This document shows positions 1 to 8,052 of a DNA stretch of 16,272 nt, piece after piece. This DNA is from Planctomycetota bacterium (GTDB taxonomy: Bacteria > Planctomycetota > Planctomycetia > Isosphaerales > Isosphaeraceae). Location of the stretch: contig JAJYDH010000084.1 of the NCBI GenBank assembly GCA_021777685.1, forward strand, positions 1-16,272, in the 5' to 3' direction. A program made the position numbers and the translations under genes. The notes under the pieces were generated by a model. It was given only the letters and a program-made list of their open reading frames with translations. It made no database searches and had not been told where the DNA came from. Numbering within the stretch: the first letter of the stretch is position 1; every line of letters starts with the position of its first letter.

Positions 1-934
<934 letters not shown>

Positions 935-1307
935 GAGGTGGCTCCCGCCATCGCGCCCGCCCCGGCCCAGGGGCGCCCGGGGCCATCTCGGTCCCCTCCG
1001 GCCGTCGGCCCCGAAGCATCAGAGGAGGCTAACCCTAAGATTTTCGTTTGTCAAAGAAAAAGTCCCCCGATCAAACAACTGTCGTTCGGCCGGCGGCCGG
1101 CGGGCCGGACCGGTAATCGCTGTGCGATGCCGCTTTGCGGCCGTGCCGCTCGGAAGGCCGGGCGGGGGAAGGCCGACCTGATCCGGGAGCATGCCGACCG
1201 ACCCGCGAAATCCCTCAACTCCGCACATCCGGCCGCCCGATCGATCCACAGGGGAGGCGTCCCACGGCGGGCCTTCCCGCCCGGCCGACCAGGTGCGAGG
1301 TCCCAGG
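935..1307. other. Divergent intergenic region, 373 bases, no gene
   Basis: This gap separates the leftward MoxR gene from the rightward small exported protein. It holds the candidate MoxR promoter (1026-1054) inside an AT-rich stretch of about 1033-1085, then GC-rich sequence with runs of GGCCGGC-type dyads around 1086-1115. The rightward frame stays open upstream to 1191, but that part encodes a Pro/Arg-rich segment without domain features and I do not count it as coding. I see no convincing promoter for the rightward gene. Confidence 0.5.
1026..1054 (-). promoter_or_regulatory. Sigma70-like promoter for the MoxR gene
   Basis: On the minus strand a perfect -35 TTGACA (1049-1054) is separated by exactly 17 bases from TAGCCT (1026-1031), a weak -10 with 3 of 6 matches. 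It lies in the most AT-rich patch of the intergenic region and would start transcription near 1019, giving a leader of about 85 bases. The -35 and spacing are good; the -10 is poor, so this is a candidate only. Confidence 0.45.
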
Positions 1308-1817
1308 ATGAGACGCGACCATTGCCCGCGATTCGATGCCCTTGAAGGGCGAAGGCTCTTGAGTAAGATCCACGTCGCCTCGTCGAGCGCAACCATCGCG
1401 AAGCCGGTGGTCATCACCGGCACGCTGACCGTTAACATGAAGGAAGCCTCGGCGACCCAGAATGCTGACGGAAGTACGACCTCGACGGTCGCCGTCTCCG
1501 GCAGGCTCGGCTCGTATGGCAAGGTCCGGGGCACCTGGAATGAGACATACGACAACTTCGGGGCCTACTCCGGCCCCGACTGGATCCAGTTGCGGACGAA
1601 CAGCCCGAAAGGCTCCTTCATCATCGCGTTCAACAATCAGGACTCGGGATCGGCCACGCCGATCGGTCACGGGATCGGGATGTACCAGCACGCCCAGCAC
1701 GTCTACGACGGCACGGGCGCTTTCGCCAAGGCCACCGAGAGCGGTTCGATCGAGGTGCTCCAGAAGAATTCAACGAAGACCGTCGAAAGTCTGGTGCTGA
1801 TCACGGAGAATCCGTGA
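1308..1817 (+). CDS. Small LEPR-XLL-type exported beta-rich protein
   Basis: A 169-residue protein of unknown function. Its N-terminus, MRRDHCPRFDALEGRRLLS, carries the LE-x-R-x-LLS motif (residues 12-19) found at the start of many planctomycete surface and exported proteins (the LEPR-XLL type). No ordinary hydrophobic signal peptide follows. The rest is rich in Thr, Ser and Gly with alternating polar and hydrophobic residues, including VYDGTGAFAKATESGSIEV near the C-terminus, which suggests a small beta-barrel or beta-sandwich; the GTGxFxxATxSG pattern resembles allene-oxide-cyclase-like barrels, a weak analogy. I chose ATG 1308, not the upstream ATG at 1191, because it puts the motif at the very N-terminus and has a GCGAGG purine stretch about 10 bases upstream. 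LEPR-XLL proteins are usually much longer, so this is a minimal example. It stands alone, with no operon partner. Confidence 0.75.
   Translation: MRRDHCPRFDALEGRRLLSKIHVASSSATIAKPVVITGTLTVNMKEASATQNADGSTTSTVAVSGRLGSYGKVRGTWNETYDNFGAYSGPDWIQLRTNSPKGSFIIAFNNQDSGSATPIGHGIGMYQHAQHVYDGTGAFAKATESGSIEVLQKNSTKTVESLVLITENP
1801..1817 (+). other. 7-bp stem-loop over the stop codon
   Basis: TCACGGA (1801-1807) and TCCGTGA (1811-1817) are perfect inverted copies around a 3-base loop, and the second arm contains the TGA stop of the upstream gene. No T-run follows, so it is not a classical intrinsic terminator. It could protect the 3' end of the mRNA or be chance. Confidence 0.4.
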
Positions 1818-1951
1818 GGTCGCCCCGCCCTGTCGGAGAAGGTCGGCCACCCCCTTGCCTGGATTGGGCTCGCCCCGTCGCCTACATTACGTGGATGAGG
1901 GCGGCGTGGACGTGCGACACCGCCCGAGCAAGATCCTGAGCTGGGGCGAGC

Positions 1952-3499
1952 ATGTCGACGAATCGGGCTGTGGTGGTCGGCGGCGGCCTGGGCGGACTGG
2001 CCTCGGCGTTGGAGCTGAAACGCCGAGGCTACGAGGTCGTCGTCCTGGAGCGGCAGGCCGAGTTGGGCGGCAAGGCGAGCGAGCGGTCGGAGGCCGGCTG
2101 GCGTTGGGACGAGGGCCCGAGCATCGTCGTGATGCCCTGGGTCTACCGGACCCTCTTCGAGGCCAGCGGGCTCGACCCCGACCGATATCTGCCCCTGAAG
2201 CGGCTCGACCCGGCGTTCCGGATCGTGCTCTCGGACGGCCGGACGCTCGATATCCCCGCCGAACCGGCCGGGCTCCGCGACGCCTTCGCGTCGATCGACC
2301 CCGCCGACGGCCCGGCGCTCGACCGGTTCCTCGACAAGATGGACCGTTTCGCCCGCCTGATCGCCCATTCCTACTGCGACCGCATCCTGGAGACCTGGGG
2401 GCAGGTGATGTTCTCCCCCTTGATGGTCTCCGCCGCGCTGATCTCGCCGGCCAAGGGCTACGCGAAGGAGATCGACGAGCATTTCCGCTCCCCCGCGATC
2501 CGGGAGATGCTCTACGGGTTCCCGACCTATTCCGGGTTCGACCCCCAGCACGCGCCGGCGTCGCTGGCGATCATCCCCTGGACGATCATCCGCGAGGGGG
2601 TCTGGTATCCCGCCTCGGGCGGGATCGCGGCCATCCCCCGGAGCATCGCGGCGGCCTGCCGCGACGTCGGGGTGGACATTCACACCGGCGTCGAGGTCGA
2701 GGCGATCGAACTCGACGGCCAGGGAAAGGTGGCCGGCGTGGCCACCAGCGCCGGGCCGATCCCCGCGCGTATCGTCGTCTCGAATGCGGATTACGTGCAC
2801 ACGTTCCGGATGCTCCGGGGCGGCAAGGGATTCTCGAATGAGGTCAAGGACCTCCGGTCCGGGAAGGCCGAGCCCTCGACCTCGTTCTTCACGGTCCAGA
2901 TCGCGGCCGATCGGACCTGGGACGCCCTCGCCCATCACATCCTGGTGCTCACCAAGGGCTCGGCGAGGGTCTACGATGAGCTTTTCGTCCGCGGCCAGTA
3001 CCCTTCCGACCCGTCCATCTACGTCAACGCGACCAGCGTGACCGATCCGGGCGACGCCCCGGCCGGAGGTTCCAACCCGTTCATCGTCGTCGGGGCGCCC
3101 CCGTTGAAACCGGGCCGCGAGCAGGAGCGCGATCGAGACTTCGAGGCCCGTTACGCCGATCAGCTCATCGCCCGGCTGGAACAGGCGGGACTGCCCGGCC
3201 TGTCCTCGGCCACCATCTCCCGTAAGATCACCGCGCCGAGCGACTGGCAGTCCCGATTCACGGCGTTCCTCGGCTCGATCTACGGCCTGGGGAACAAGCA
3301 TAATGTCCTGGGTGGTGGCTTCCGCCCGCTGAACTACCGGGCGGACGTGCCGGGGCTCTATTTCGTCGGCGGGGGGGTCCAGCCCGGGGCGGGGATGCCG
3401 ATGGTCGTCCAGAGCGGCAAGATCACCGCCGAGCGGATCGCCCGGGACTTCCCCATCCCCACGCCCCGGACCCGGCCCGTCGCGGCCCGCCGGCCATGA
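1952..3499 (+). CDS. CrtI/CrtN/CrtP-type carotenoid desaturase or oxidase
   Basis: A 515-residue FAD-dependent oxidoreductase of the phytoene desaturase family, the expected length. The N-terminal dinucleotide-binding motif VVVGGGLGGLASALELKRRG (residues 7-26) is followed by the ribose-binding Glu at 33 and GGKAS at 39-43. The C-terminal FAD signature GLYFVGGGVQPGAG...VVQSGKITAERI covers 468-496. Such enzymes desaturate phytoene or diapophytoene, or oxidise the end groups of C30 carotenoids (CrtP type). The next gene is a CrtQ/HpnB-like glycosyltransferase overlapping by 4 bases. This favours a role in making a glycosylated carotenoid, possibly by the squalene-derived C30 route known in planctomycetes, but CrtI, CrtN and CrtP cannot be separated from sequence reading alone. 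No carotenoid synthase gene lies in the window. The start ATG has a modest purine stretch, GGGGCGAG, just upstream. Confidence 0.88.
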   Translation: MSTNRAVVVGGGLGGLASALELKRRGYEVVVLERQAELGGKASERSEAGWRWDEGPSIVVMPWVYRTLFEASGLDPDRYLPLKRLDPAFRIVLSDGRTLDIPAEPAGLRDAFASIDPADGPALDRFLDKMDRFARLIAHSYCDRILETWGQVMFSPLMVSAALISPAKGYAKEIDEHFRSPAIREMLYGFPTYSGFDPQHAPASLAIIPWTIIREGVWYPASGGIAAIPRSIAAACRDVGVDIHTGVEVEAIELDGQGKVAGVATSAGPIPARIVVSNADYVHTFRMLRGGKGFSNEVKDLRSGKAEPSTSFFTVQIAADRTWDALAHHILVLTKGSARVYDELFVRGQYPSDPSIYVNATSVTDPGDAPAGGSNPFIVVGAPPLKPGREQERDRDFEARYADQLIARLEQAGLPGLSSATISRKITAPSDWQSRFTAFLGSIYGLGNKHNVLGGGFRPLNYRADVPGLYFVGGGVQPGAGMPMVVQSGKITAERIARDFPIPTPRTRPVAARRP

Positions 3500-4701
3500 A
3501 TACCACGATCCTGATCGTCGCCGGAATGGTCGCCGCCGGTTGGACGGCCCTCGCGGCCCGGCTCATCGCGCTTTCTCGGGGAAAGTGGTTTCGATTTCTC
3601 CCGCCCGTCGGGGAGGTCGCCGGGGACGGCCCGAGCGTCGATGCCATCGTGCCGGCGAGGGACGAGGAGGCCCATATCGCCGCCACGGTCGAGTCGATCC
3701 GGGCCCAGGAATACCCGGCGCTGACGATCACGGTCGTGGATGACCAGTCGACCGACTCGACGGCCGCGATCCTCGAACAGTTGGCGAGCCCGTCCGGCGC
3801 CCGGGTGCCGCTCCGGCTGGTCCGGGGCACGGATCGCCCCGAAGGCTGGGTCGGCAAGACATGGGCGGTGCATCAAGGGGCCTCGGGGGCCTCGGGAGAT
3901 TGGCTCTGGTTCGTCGACGCCGACATGGGCCTGCACCCGAGGGCCCTGGCGTCGGCGATCGCCGAGGCCGATCGGACCGGGGCCGACTTCGTCTCTTTTT
4001 TGCCGGGGGTCCGATGCCGGACGTTCTGGCAAGGGGCGATCGCGTCGTCGTTCCTCCAACTCCTCGGGCAGCTCTACCCGCTCGACCGGGTGAACGACCC
4101 GGGCCGGCCCGAGGCGATCGCGGCCGGCGGGTTCATCCTCGTCCGTCGCTCCGCCTACGATCGTGCCGGCGGACACCGGGCGGTCTGCCGCGAGATCATC
4201 GAGGACATCCAGCTCGCCCGGCGGGTCAAGGCGGCCGGCGGCCGGCTCTCCATCCGGCTCGCCCCGGCGCTCGCCTGGACCCACATGTACGGCGGTTTCG
4301 GCGAGATCTGGCGAGGCTTGCGGAAGAACGCCTACGCCGGGATGGATTACATGCCCCACAAATACGCGACCGGGGCCCTGATCGCCCTGCTGCTGGCCTG
4401 GGCCCCGTGGCTTTGTCTGGGAGTCGGCCTGCTCGGGGCGGATCGTCGCCCCATCGCGATCGGGATCGGGATCTGGGGAATCGCCGCGCAGGCCCTCGCG
4501 ACCGCGCCGATCCTGCTGTTCCTGGACCTCTCGCCGCCGTTCGCCTTCACGCTCCCGGCCGGGATCACCGCTTACGTCGCCATCGCCTCGGCGAGCGTCT
4601 GGCATCATCACCGGGGCCGGATCTTGTGGAAGGGGCGGTCGATCTCCCCCTCGACCGTCGCGGCGCCCGCCCGGGATGTCGAGGACGGGATTGAGCCATG
4701 A
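3496..4701 (+). CDS. Membrane GT2 glycosyltransferase, CrtQ/HpnB-like
   Basis: A 401-residue family 2 glycosyltransferase. An N-terminal membrane segment (about 3-25) is followed by the GT-A domain: IVPARDEE at 51-58, DDQSTDST at 82-89, the metal-binding DADM at 141-144, GGFILVRR at 211-218, and the catalytic-base ED at 236-237. Two or three C-terminal membrane helices lie at about 294-314, 320-345 and 352-370. The segment around EGWVGKTWAVHQG and YPLDRVNDPGR resembles hopanoid-associated HpnB proteins, while the C-terminal WKGRSIS resembles staphylococcal CrtQ. It probably transfers a sugar to a membrane isoprenoid; pairing with the upstream desaturase makes a carotenoid acid or alcohol the likeliest acceptor. 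Its ATG overlaps the previous stop as ATGA, implying translational coupling. A strong terminator follows at 4825-4868. Confidence 0.87.
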   Translation: MNTTILIVAGMVAAGWTALAARLIALSRGKWFRFLPPVGEVAGDGPSVDAIVPARDEEAHIAATVESIRAQEYPALTITVVDDQSTDSTAAILEQLASPSGARVPLRLVRGTDRPEGWVGKTWAVHQGASGASGDWLWFVDADMGLHPRALASAIAEADRTGADFVSFLPGVRCRTFWQGAIASSFLQLLGQLYPLDRVNDPGRPEAIAAGGFILVRRSAYDRAGGHRAVCREIIEDIQLARRVKAAGGRLSIRLAPALAWTHMYGGFGEIWRGLRKNAYAGMDYMPHKYATGALIALLLAWAPWLCLGVGLLGADRRPIAIGIGIWGIAAQALATAPILLFLDLSPPFAFTLPAGITAYVAIASASVWHHHRGRILWKGRSISPSTVAAPARDVEDGIEP

Positions 4702-4796
4702 ACGTCCGAAACGAGGAGCCGGTTGCAACCCGCGGAAAATCGTCCGGAAAAGCCGGGACAGGATCGGCGGGACTGTCGCCTATAACATCGGTCTAG
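4698..4796 (+). CDS. Possible 32-residue ATGA-coupled mini-ORF
   Basis: An ATG at 4698 overlaps the stop of the glycosyltransferase as ATGA and opens a 32-codon frame, MNVRNEEPVATRGKSSGKAG onward, ending at TAG 4794-4796. The peptide is rich in Gly, Ser and Lys and has no recognisable domain. It ends inside the first hairpin of the 3' region. The overlap geometry matches the preceding gene junction, but a frame this short can arise by chance and I see no sign of conservation. Confidence 0.2.
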   Translation: MNVRNEEPVATRGKSSGKAGTGSAGLSPITSV

Positions 4797-4868
4797 TCGC
4801 GACGTTCGCGTGGCGACTGGCTACAACGGCTCGGCGCGTGAGAGGGCGCGCCGAGCCGTTTATTTATT
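4781..4868 (+). ncRNA. Candidate short structured RNA or operon 3' UTR
   Basis: A TATAAC box (4781-4786) is followed by two tandem hairpins. The first pairs 4793-4800 with 4813-4820 (8 bp, one G-U), then a G/G mismatch, then ACG/CGT closed by a TTCG tetraloop (4805-4808). The second is the 14-bp terminator stem (4825-4838 with 4847-4860). A transcript from the TATAAC box would be about 75 bases of nearly continuous structure. No convincing -35 lies at the right distance, so this may simply be the structured 3' untranslated region of the carotenoid operon mRNA. Confidence 0.3.
4825..4868 (+). terminator. Rho-independent terminator of the carotenoid operon
   Basis: AACGGCTCGGCGCG (4825-4838) pairs perfectly with CGCGCCGAGCCGTT (4847-4860) across an 8-base loop, and the T-rich tail TTTATTTATT follows on the plus strand. 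The minus-strand downstream side has no T-run, so it mainly serves the rightward operon ending at 4701. Confidence 0.88.
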
Positions 4869-5009
4869 GATGACCGATTCGGGCCGGATCACGCCGCGCG
4901 TCCCGCCGAGAAACGTCGAGGGACGGGCCCTCCCCGGCGAACCAATCCGCGGGGCGGTCGGTCGATCGTGGTTTGCGCGGCCGGGCCCGACAGGAGGGGC
5001 TTCCGCCGA

Positions 5010-6443
5010 TCAGGCCGTCTCGCCCATCGCGAGCCCGTTCCGGCGGGCGGAGACGTGGGGTTTGAACTCGGCCTTGTCGATCCGGTAGCGACGGAGCTTC
5101 TCCGAGATGCTCCTCCTCGACAGCCCGCAGTGCTCGGCGCAGCGGTCGATCCGGCCTCGATATCGCTCCAGGACGCGCTCGAGGTAGGCCCTCTCGATCC
5201 GCTCGGTCAGCTCGTCGGTGATGGCCTGGAGCGGGCGCTGGAGGTCGAAGTCGAGGGTGAACGGCTCCTCGCGGGTCGAGACGATCTGAGGGGGGAGGTT
5301 CTCGGGCTCGATCGAGGGGCCGGGCGTGGTGACGACCATCTGCTCGACGACGTGCTCCAGCTCCCGGACGTTGCCAGGCCACTCGTAGCAGGCCAGCCGC
5401 GAGAGCGTCTCGCGGGCGATCGTCTTGCTCGGGAACCGCCGCTCGCGGAGCCTGTTCAGGAAGTGGTCGATCAGGAGCGGCAGGTCCTCGATCCGCTCGC
5501 GGAGCGGCGGCAGCTCGATCGAGACGACGTTGAGCCGATAATAAAGATCTTCGCGGAACCGGCCGGCGGCGACGGCCTCGGCCAGGTCGATGTTGGTGGC
5601 GGCGAGGATCCGAGCGTCGGTCTGGATCACCTCGTTACCGCCCACCCGCTCGAACGTCCCGTCCTGGAGGACCCTGAGGAGCTTGGCCTGCATGCCCATC
5701 GGCAGCGACCCGATCTCGTCGAGGAGGAGCGTCCCGCCCTCGGCCTGCTCGAATCGGCCTTTCTTCTCGCGATCGGCGCCGGTGAAGGCCCCCTTCTCGT
5801 GGCCGAAGAACTCGCTCTCCAGGAGCGGCTCGGGCAGCGCCGCGCAGTTGACGGCGATCAGCGGCCCCCGGCGGGTGGTGTCGTTGTAGTGGATCGCCTG
5901 GGCGACCAGCTCCTTGCCCGTGCCCGTCTCGCCGGTGATGAGCACCGTGCAGTTCGAGGCCGACACCCGCGCGACCCGGGCGAAGACCTCGCGCATCCGG
6001 GGGCTCTTGCCGAACAGGTTGTGATACGAGTAGCGCTGATGGAGCCCCTGGCGGAGCGAGCGGACCTCGTCCTGGAGCTTGCGGTCCTCGAGCGCCTTCT
6101 GGACGAGGATCTCCAGCCGGATCTCGTCGACGGGCTTGACCAGATAGTCGTACGCCCCCAGCTTCATGGCCTCGACCGCCGAGTCGATCGAGGCATGGCC
6201 GGTCATGACGATGACCGTCGCCGGCAGGTCGCGGCGGCGGATCTCGCGGATGAGGTCGAGGCCGTCGATGCCGGGGAGGCAGAGGTCGGTCAGGACGACG
6301 GAGAAATTCCGCTCGATCAGCCATTCGAGCGCCGTGGTCCCGTCGTGGGCCACCTTGATCCGCCGTTCGGGACTGGCGAGGAACTGGGAGAGCTGCTGAC
6401 AGATCTCCTCATTGTCGTCCACCACGAGGATGCGTCGATCCAT
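5010..6443 (-). CDS. NtrC-family sigma54-activating response regulator (orphan)
   Basis: A 477-residue three-domain regulator. The receiver (1-120) has acidic DD at 9-10, the phospho-acceptor Asp53 in LTDLCLPG, Thr81 and Lys103. The AAA+ domain has Walker A GETGTGKE at 171-178, a canonical GAFTGA sigma54-contact loop at 218-223, Walker B LLLDEIG at 239-245 and WPGNVREL at 355-362. The C-terminal Fis-type helix-turn-helix (about 428-456) reads RCAEHCGLSRRSISEKLRRY, with two Cys before the turn. On phosphorylation it should activate RNA polymerase carrying sigma54. I start at ATG 6443 (MDRRILVVDD), which has GGATGGAAAG upstream; ATG 6467 would add only MHTQGWKA and lacks a ribosome site. The frame stays open far upstream to 8072, but that part is antisense to another gene. 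No kinase gene is adjacent, so its partner is unknown. Confidence 0.95.
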   Translation of the reverse strand: MDRRILVVDDNEEICQQLSQFLASPERRIKVAHDGTTALEWLIERNFSVVLTDLCLPGIDGLDLIREIRRRDLPATVIVMTGHASIDSAVEAMKLGAYDYLVKPVDEIRLEILVQKALEDRKLQDEVRSLRQGLHQRYSYHNLFGKSPRMREVFARVARVSASNCTVLITGETGTGKELVAQAIHYNDTTRRGPLIAVNCAALPEPLLESEFFGHEKGAFTGADREKKGRFEQAEGGTLLLDEIGSLPMGMQAKLLRVLQDGTFERVGGNEVIQTDARILAATNIDLAEAVAAGRFREDLYYRLNVVSIELPPLRERIEDLPLLIDHFLNRLRERRFPSKTIARETLSRLACYEWPGNVRELEHVVEQMVVTTPGPSIEPENLPPQIVSTREEPFTLDFDLQRPLQAITDELTERIERAYLERVLERYRGRIDRCAEHCGLSRRSISEKLRRYRIDKAEFKPHVSARRNGLAMGETA

Positions 6444-6610
6444 GGCTTTCCATCCCTGGGTGTGCATCGATTGGCCGGTCGGTCCCCTCGTCTCGATCCG
6501 AGAGAGGTCGGCAAGGCCTCGACCTTCCCGCCTGGGTCGCGGGCCGGGGGACCATCGGGGTAGCCTACGCCGATTTCCGCCCCTGTCAAGCCGAGCCCGG
6601 GCCGTGACGC

Positions 6611-6640
6611 TTGCTCGTCCGCTCGCGGATCGGTTATAAG
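6611..6640 (+). promoter_or_regulatory. Candidate sigma70 promoter for the Tat protein gene
   Basis: TTGCTC (6611-6616) and TATAAG (6635-6640) are 18 bases apart, 49 bases ahead of the ATG at 6690. The -10 is good (5 of 6) and AT-rich against a GC-rich background; the -35 matches only in TTG. Transcription would start near 6647. Confidence 0.4.
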
Positions 6641-6689
6641 CGGGCCCGAGGGCCGAGCGATTTCGCGAGGGACCAGGCGAGAGACGCCC

Positions 6690-7982
6690 ATGATCGACCG
6701 CACGGGCCGATGGTCGCGCCGGGAATGGCTCGAGGCCGCCGGGTTGGCCTCGATGGGCCTCGGAGGCGTGGCCCTGGGCGACGTCCCCGGGCCCCGGGCC
6801 GCGCCGCCCCCGCCCTCGACGGGCCGCAAGAAGGTCGCGGCGATCGTCACGACCTACTTCCCGAGGAGCCACGCCGACCACATCGTCGGCCGGTTCCTCT
6901 GGGGGTATCACTGGGAAGGGCGATACCATCGGCCGGCCTTCGAGGTCGCCTCGCTCCACGCCGACCAGATCGCCCGAGAGGACATGAGCCGACCGCTGGC
7001 GGCCCGATTCGGCTTCCGGACGAGCCCGGACGTCGCCGACGCGCTGACCCTCGGCACCGGCCGGCTCGCAGTGGATGCCGTCCTCCTGATCGGCGAGCAC
7101 GGCGATTACCCCAACAACGCCCGAGGCCAGAAGCTCTACCCGCGGTTCGAGCTTTTCGAGCAGATCGCCCGAGTCTTCGAGGCCTCGGGCCGGTCCGTCC
7201 CGGTCTTCAACGACAAGCACCTCTCGTATGACTTCGGCAAGGCCTCGGCGATGGTCGAGACGTCCCGACGGCTGAAGTTCCCCCTGATGGCCGGCTCGTC
7301 GCTCCCCGTCACCTGGCGACGACCCGAGCTGGAGTTGCCCCTCGGCTCGAAGTTCGAAGATGTCCTCGTGGCCGCCTACGGCCCTGACGAGATCTACGGC
7401 TTCCACGCGCTCGAGACCCTGCAATGCATGGTGGAGAGGCGAGGCGGCGGCGAGACCGGAGTGGTCGCCGTGACCGCGACCCAGGGACCCGCCGTCTGGG
7501 AGGCGGGGGATCGGGGCGATTGGTCGTGGGACCTCCTCGAACACGCCCTCGGCCGTTCCGAGACGCTGAACGTGGGCGACATCCGGTCCAACGTCGCGAG
7601 GCCGTTCTCGATCCGGGTCGAATACCGCGACGGCCTCAAGGCCACGGTCCTGCTCCTGAATCAGCACGTCGCCGACTTCACCTTCGCGGCCAGGGTCGCC
7701 GGGACGAGCCGGCCCGCATCCTGCCTGTTCTTCCTGCCCGACCCTCCCGGGGCCAACTATTTCTCGTCCCTCTCCTACCAGGTGGAGCGGTTCTTCTCGT
7801 CCGGCCGCCCCCCTTACCCGGTGGAGCGGACCCTCCTGACCGGGGGAATTCTCGACCATGCGATGGGCTCGCTCGCCGAGGCCGGGCGACGCATCGAGAC
7901 GCCCGGCCTCGCCATCGCCTATTCCCCGCCGACCGGCTCGGTCTTCGCCCGAGGGGCCCCGTCCAGCCCGGCCGGCGAGTGA
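6690..7982 (+). CDS. Tat-exported planctomycete protein of unknown function
   Basis: A 430-residue protein with a twin-arginine signal: RWSRREWL at residues 7-14, a hydrophobic stretch AAGLASMGLGGVALG, then a Pro/Ala-rich linker to about 44. The mature part matches, from memory, an uncharacterised family common in Planctomycetes and some Acidobacteria. Conserved-looking blocks are KKVAAIVTTYFPRSHADHIVG (about 47-67), GEHGDYP at 135-141, FNDKHLSY at 173-180, AGSSLPVTWRRP at 201-212 and GFHALETLQCMVERR at 237-251. His, Asp and Glu in these blocks could form a metal or active site, but I know no assigned function. Tat export suggests a protein that folds, perhaps with a cofactor, before leaving the cytoplasm. 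It reads alone, divergent from the sigma54 regulator at 5010-6443. The ATG at 6690 directly precedes the Tat motif. Confidence 0.85.
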   Translation: MIDRTGRWSRREWLEAAGLASMGLGGVALGDVPGPRAAPPPPSTGRKKVAAIVTTYFPRSHADHIVGRFLWGYHWEGRYHRPAFEVASLHADQIAREDMSRPLAARFGFRTSPDVADALTLGTGRLAVDAVLLIGEHGDYPNNARGQKLYPRFELFEQIARVFEASGRSVPVFNDKHLSYDFGKASAMVETSRRLKFPLMAGSSLPVTWRRPELELPLGSKFEDVLVAAYGPDEIYGFHALETLQCMVERRGGGETGVVAVTATQGPAVWEAGDRGDWSWDLLEHALGRSETLNVGDIRSNVARPFSIRVEYRDGLKATVLLLNQHVADFTFAARVAGTSRPASCLFFLPDPPGANYFSSLSYQVERFFSSGRPPYPVERTLLTGGILDHAMGSLAEAGRRIETPGLAIAYSPPTGSVFARGAPSSPAGE

Positions 7983-8052
7983 GCCGATTGTAACGATGGG
8001 CGGGATTCGTGAAAGAATGACCCTGGGGCCGGGACGCTCTACCCTCTTCCTC

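Noticed and set aside
1191..1307. Upstream ATG extending the LEPR-XLL protein by 39 residues
   Set aside because: The extension is Pro/Arg-rich and would bury the motif, which belongs at the N-terminus.
1703..3301. 532-codon minus-strand open frame
   Set aside because: Antisense to the carotenoid desaturase, low-complexity Arg/Gly/Asp composition, no recognisable domain.
3358..4728. 456-codon minus-strand open frame
   Set aside because: Antisense to the GT2 glycosyltransferase, with composition of a shadow frame.
6511..6524. Minus-strand sigma54 site for the orphan regulator
   Set aside because: GG-N10-GC with TTGC is present, but only 6 of 12 consensus positions match; too weak to call in GC-rich DNA.
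4968..6563. 531-codon plus-strand open frame
   Set aside because: Antisense to the orphan NtrC-type regulator; its Leu/Glu/Asp-rich text is the mirror of the AAA+ domain.
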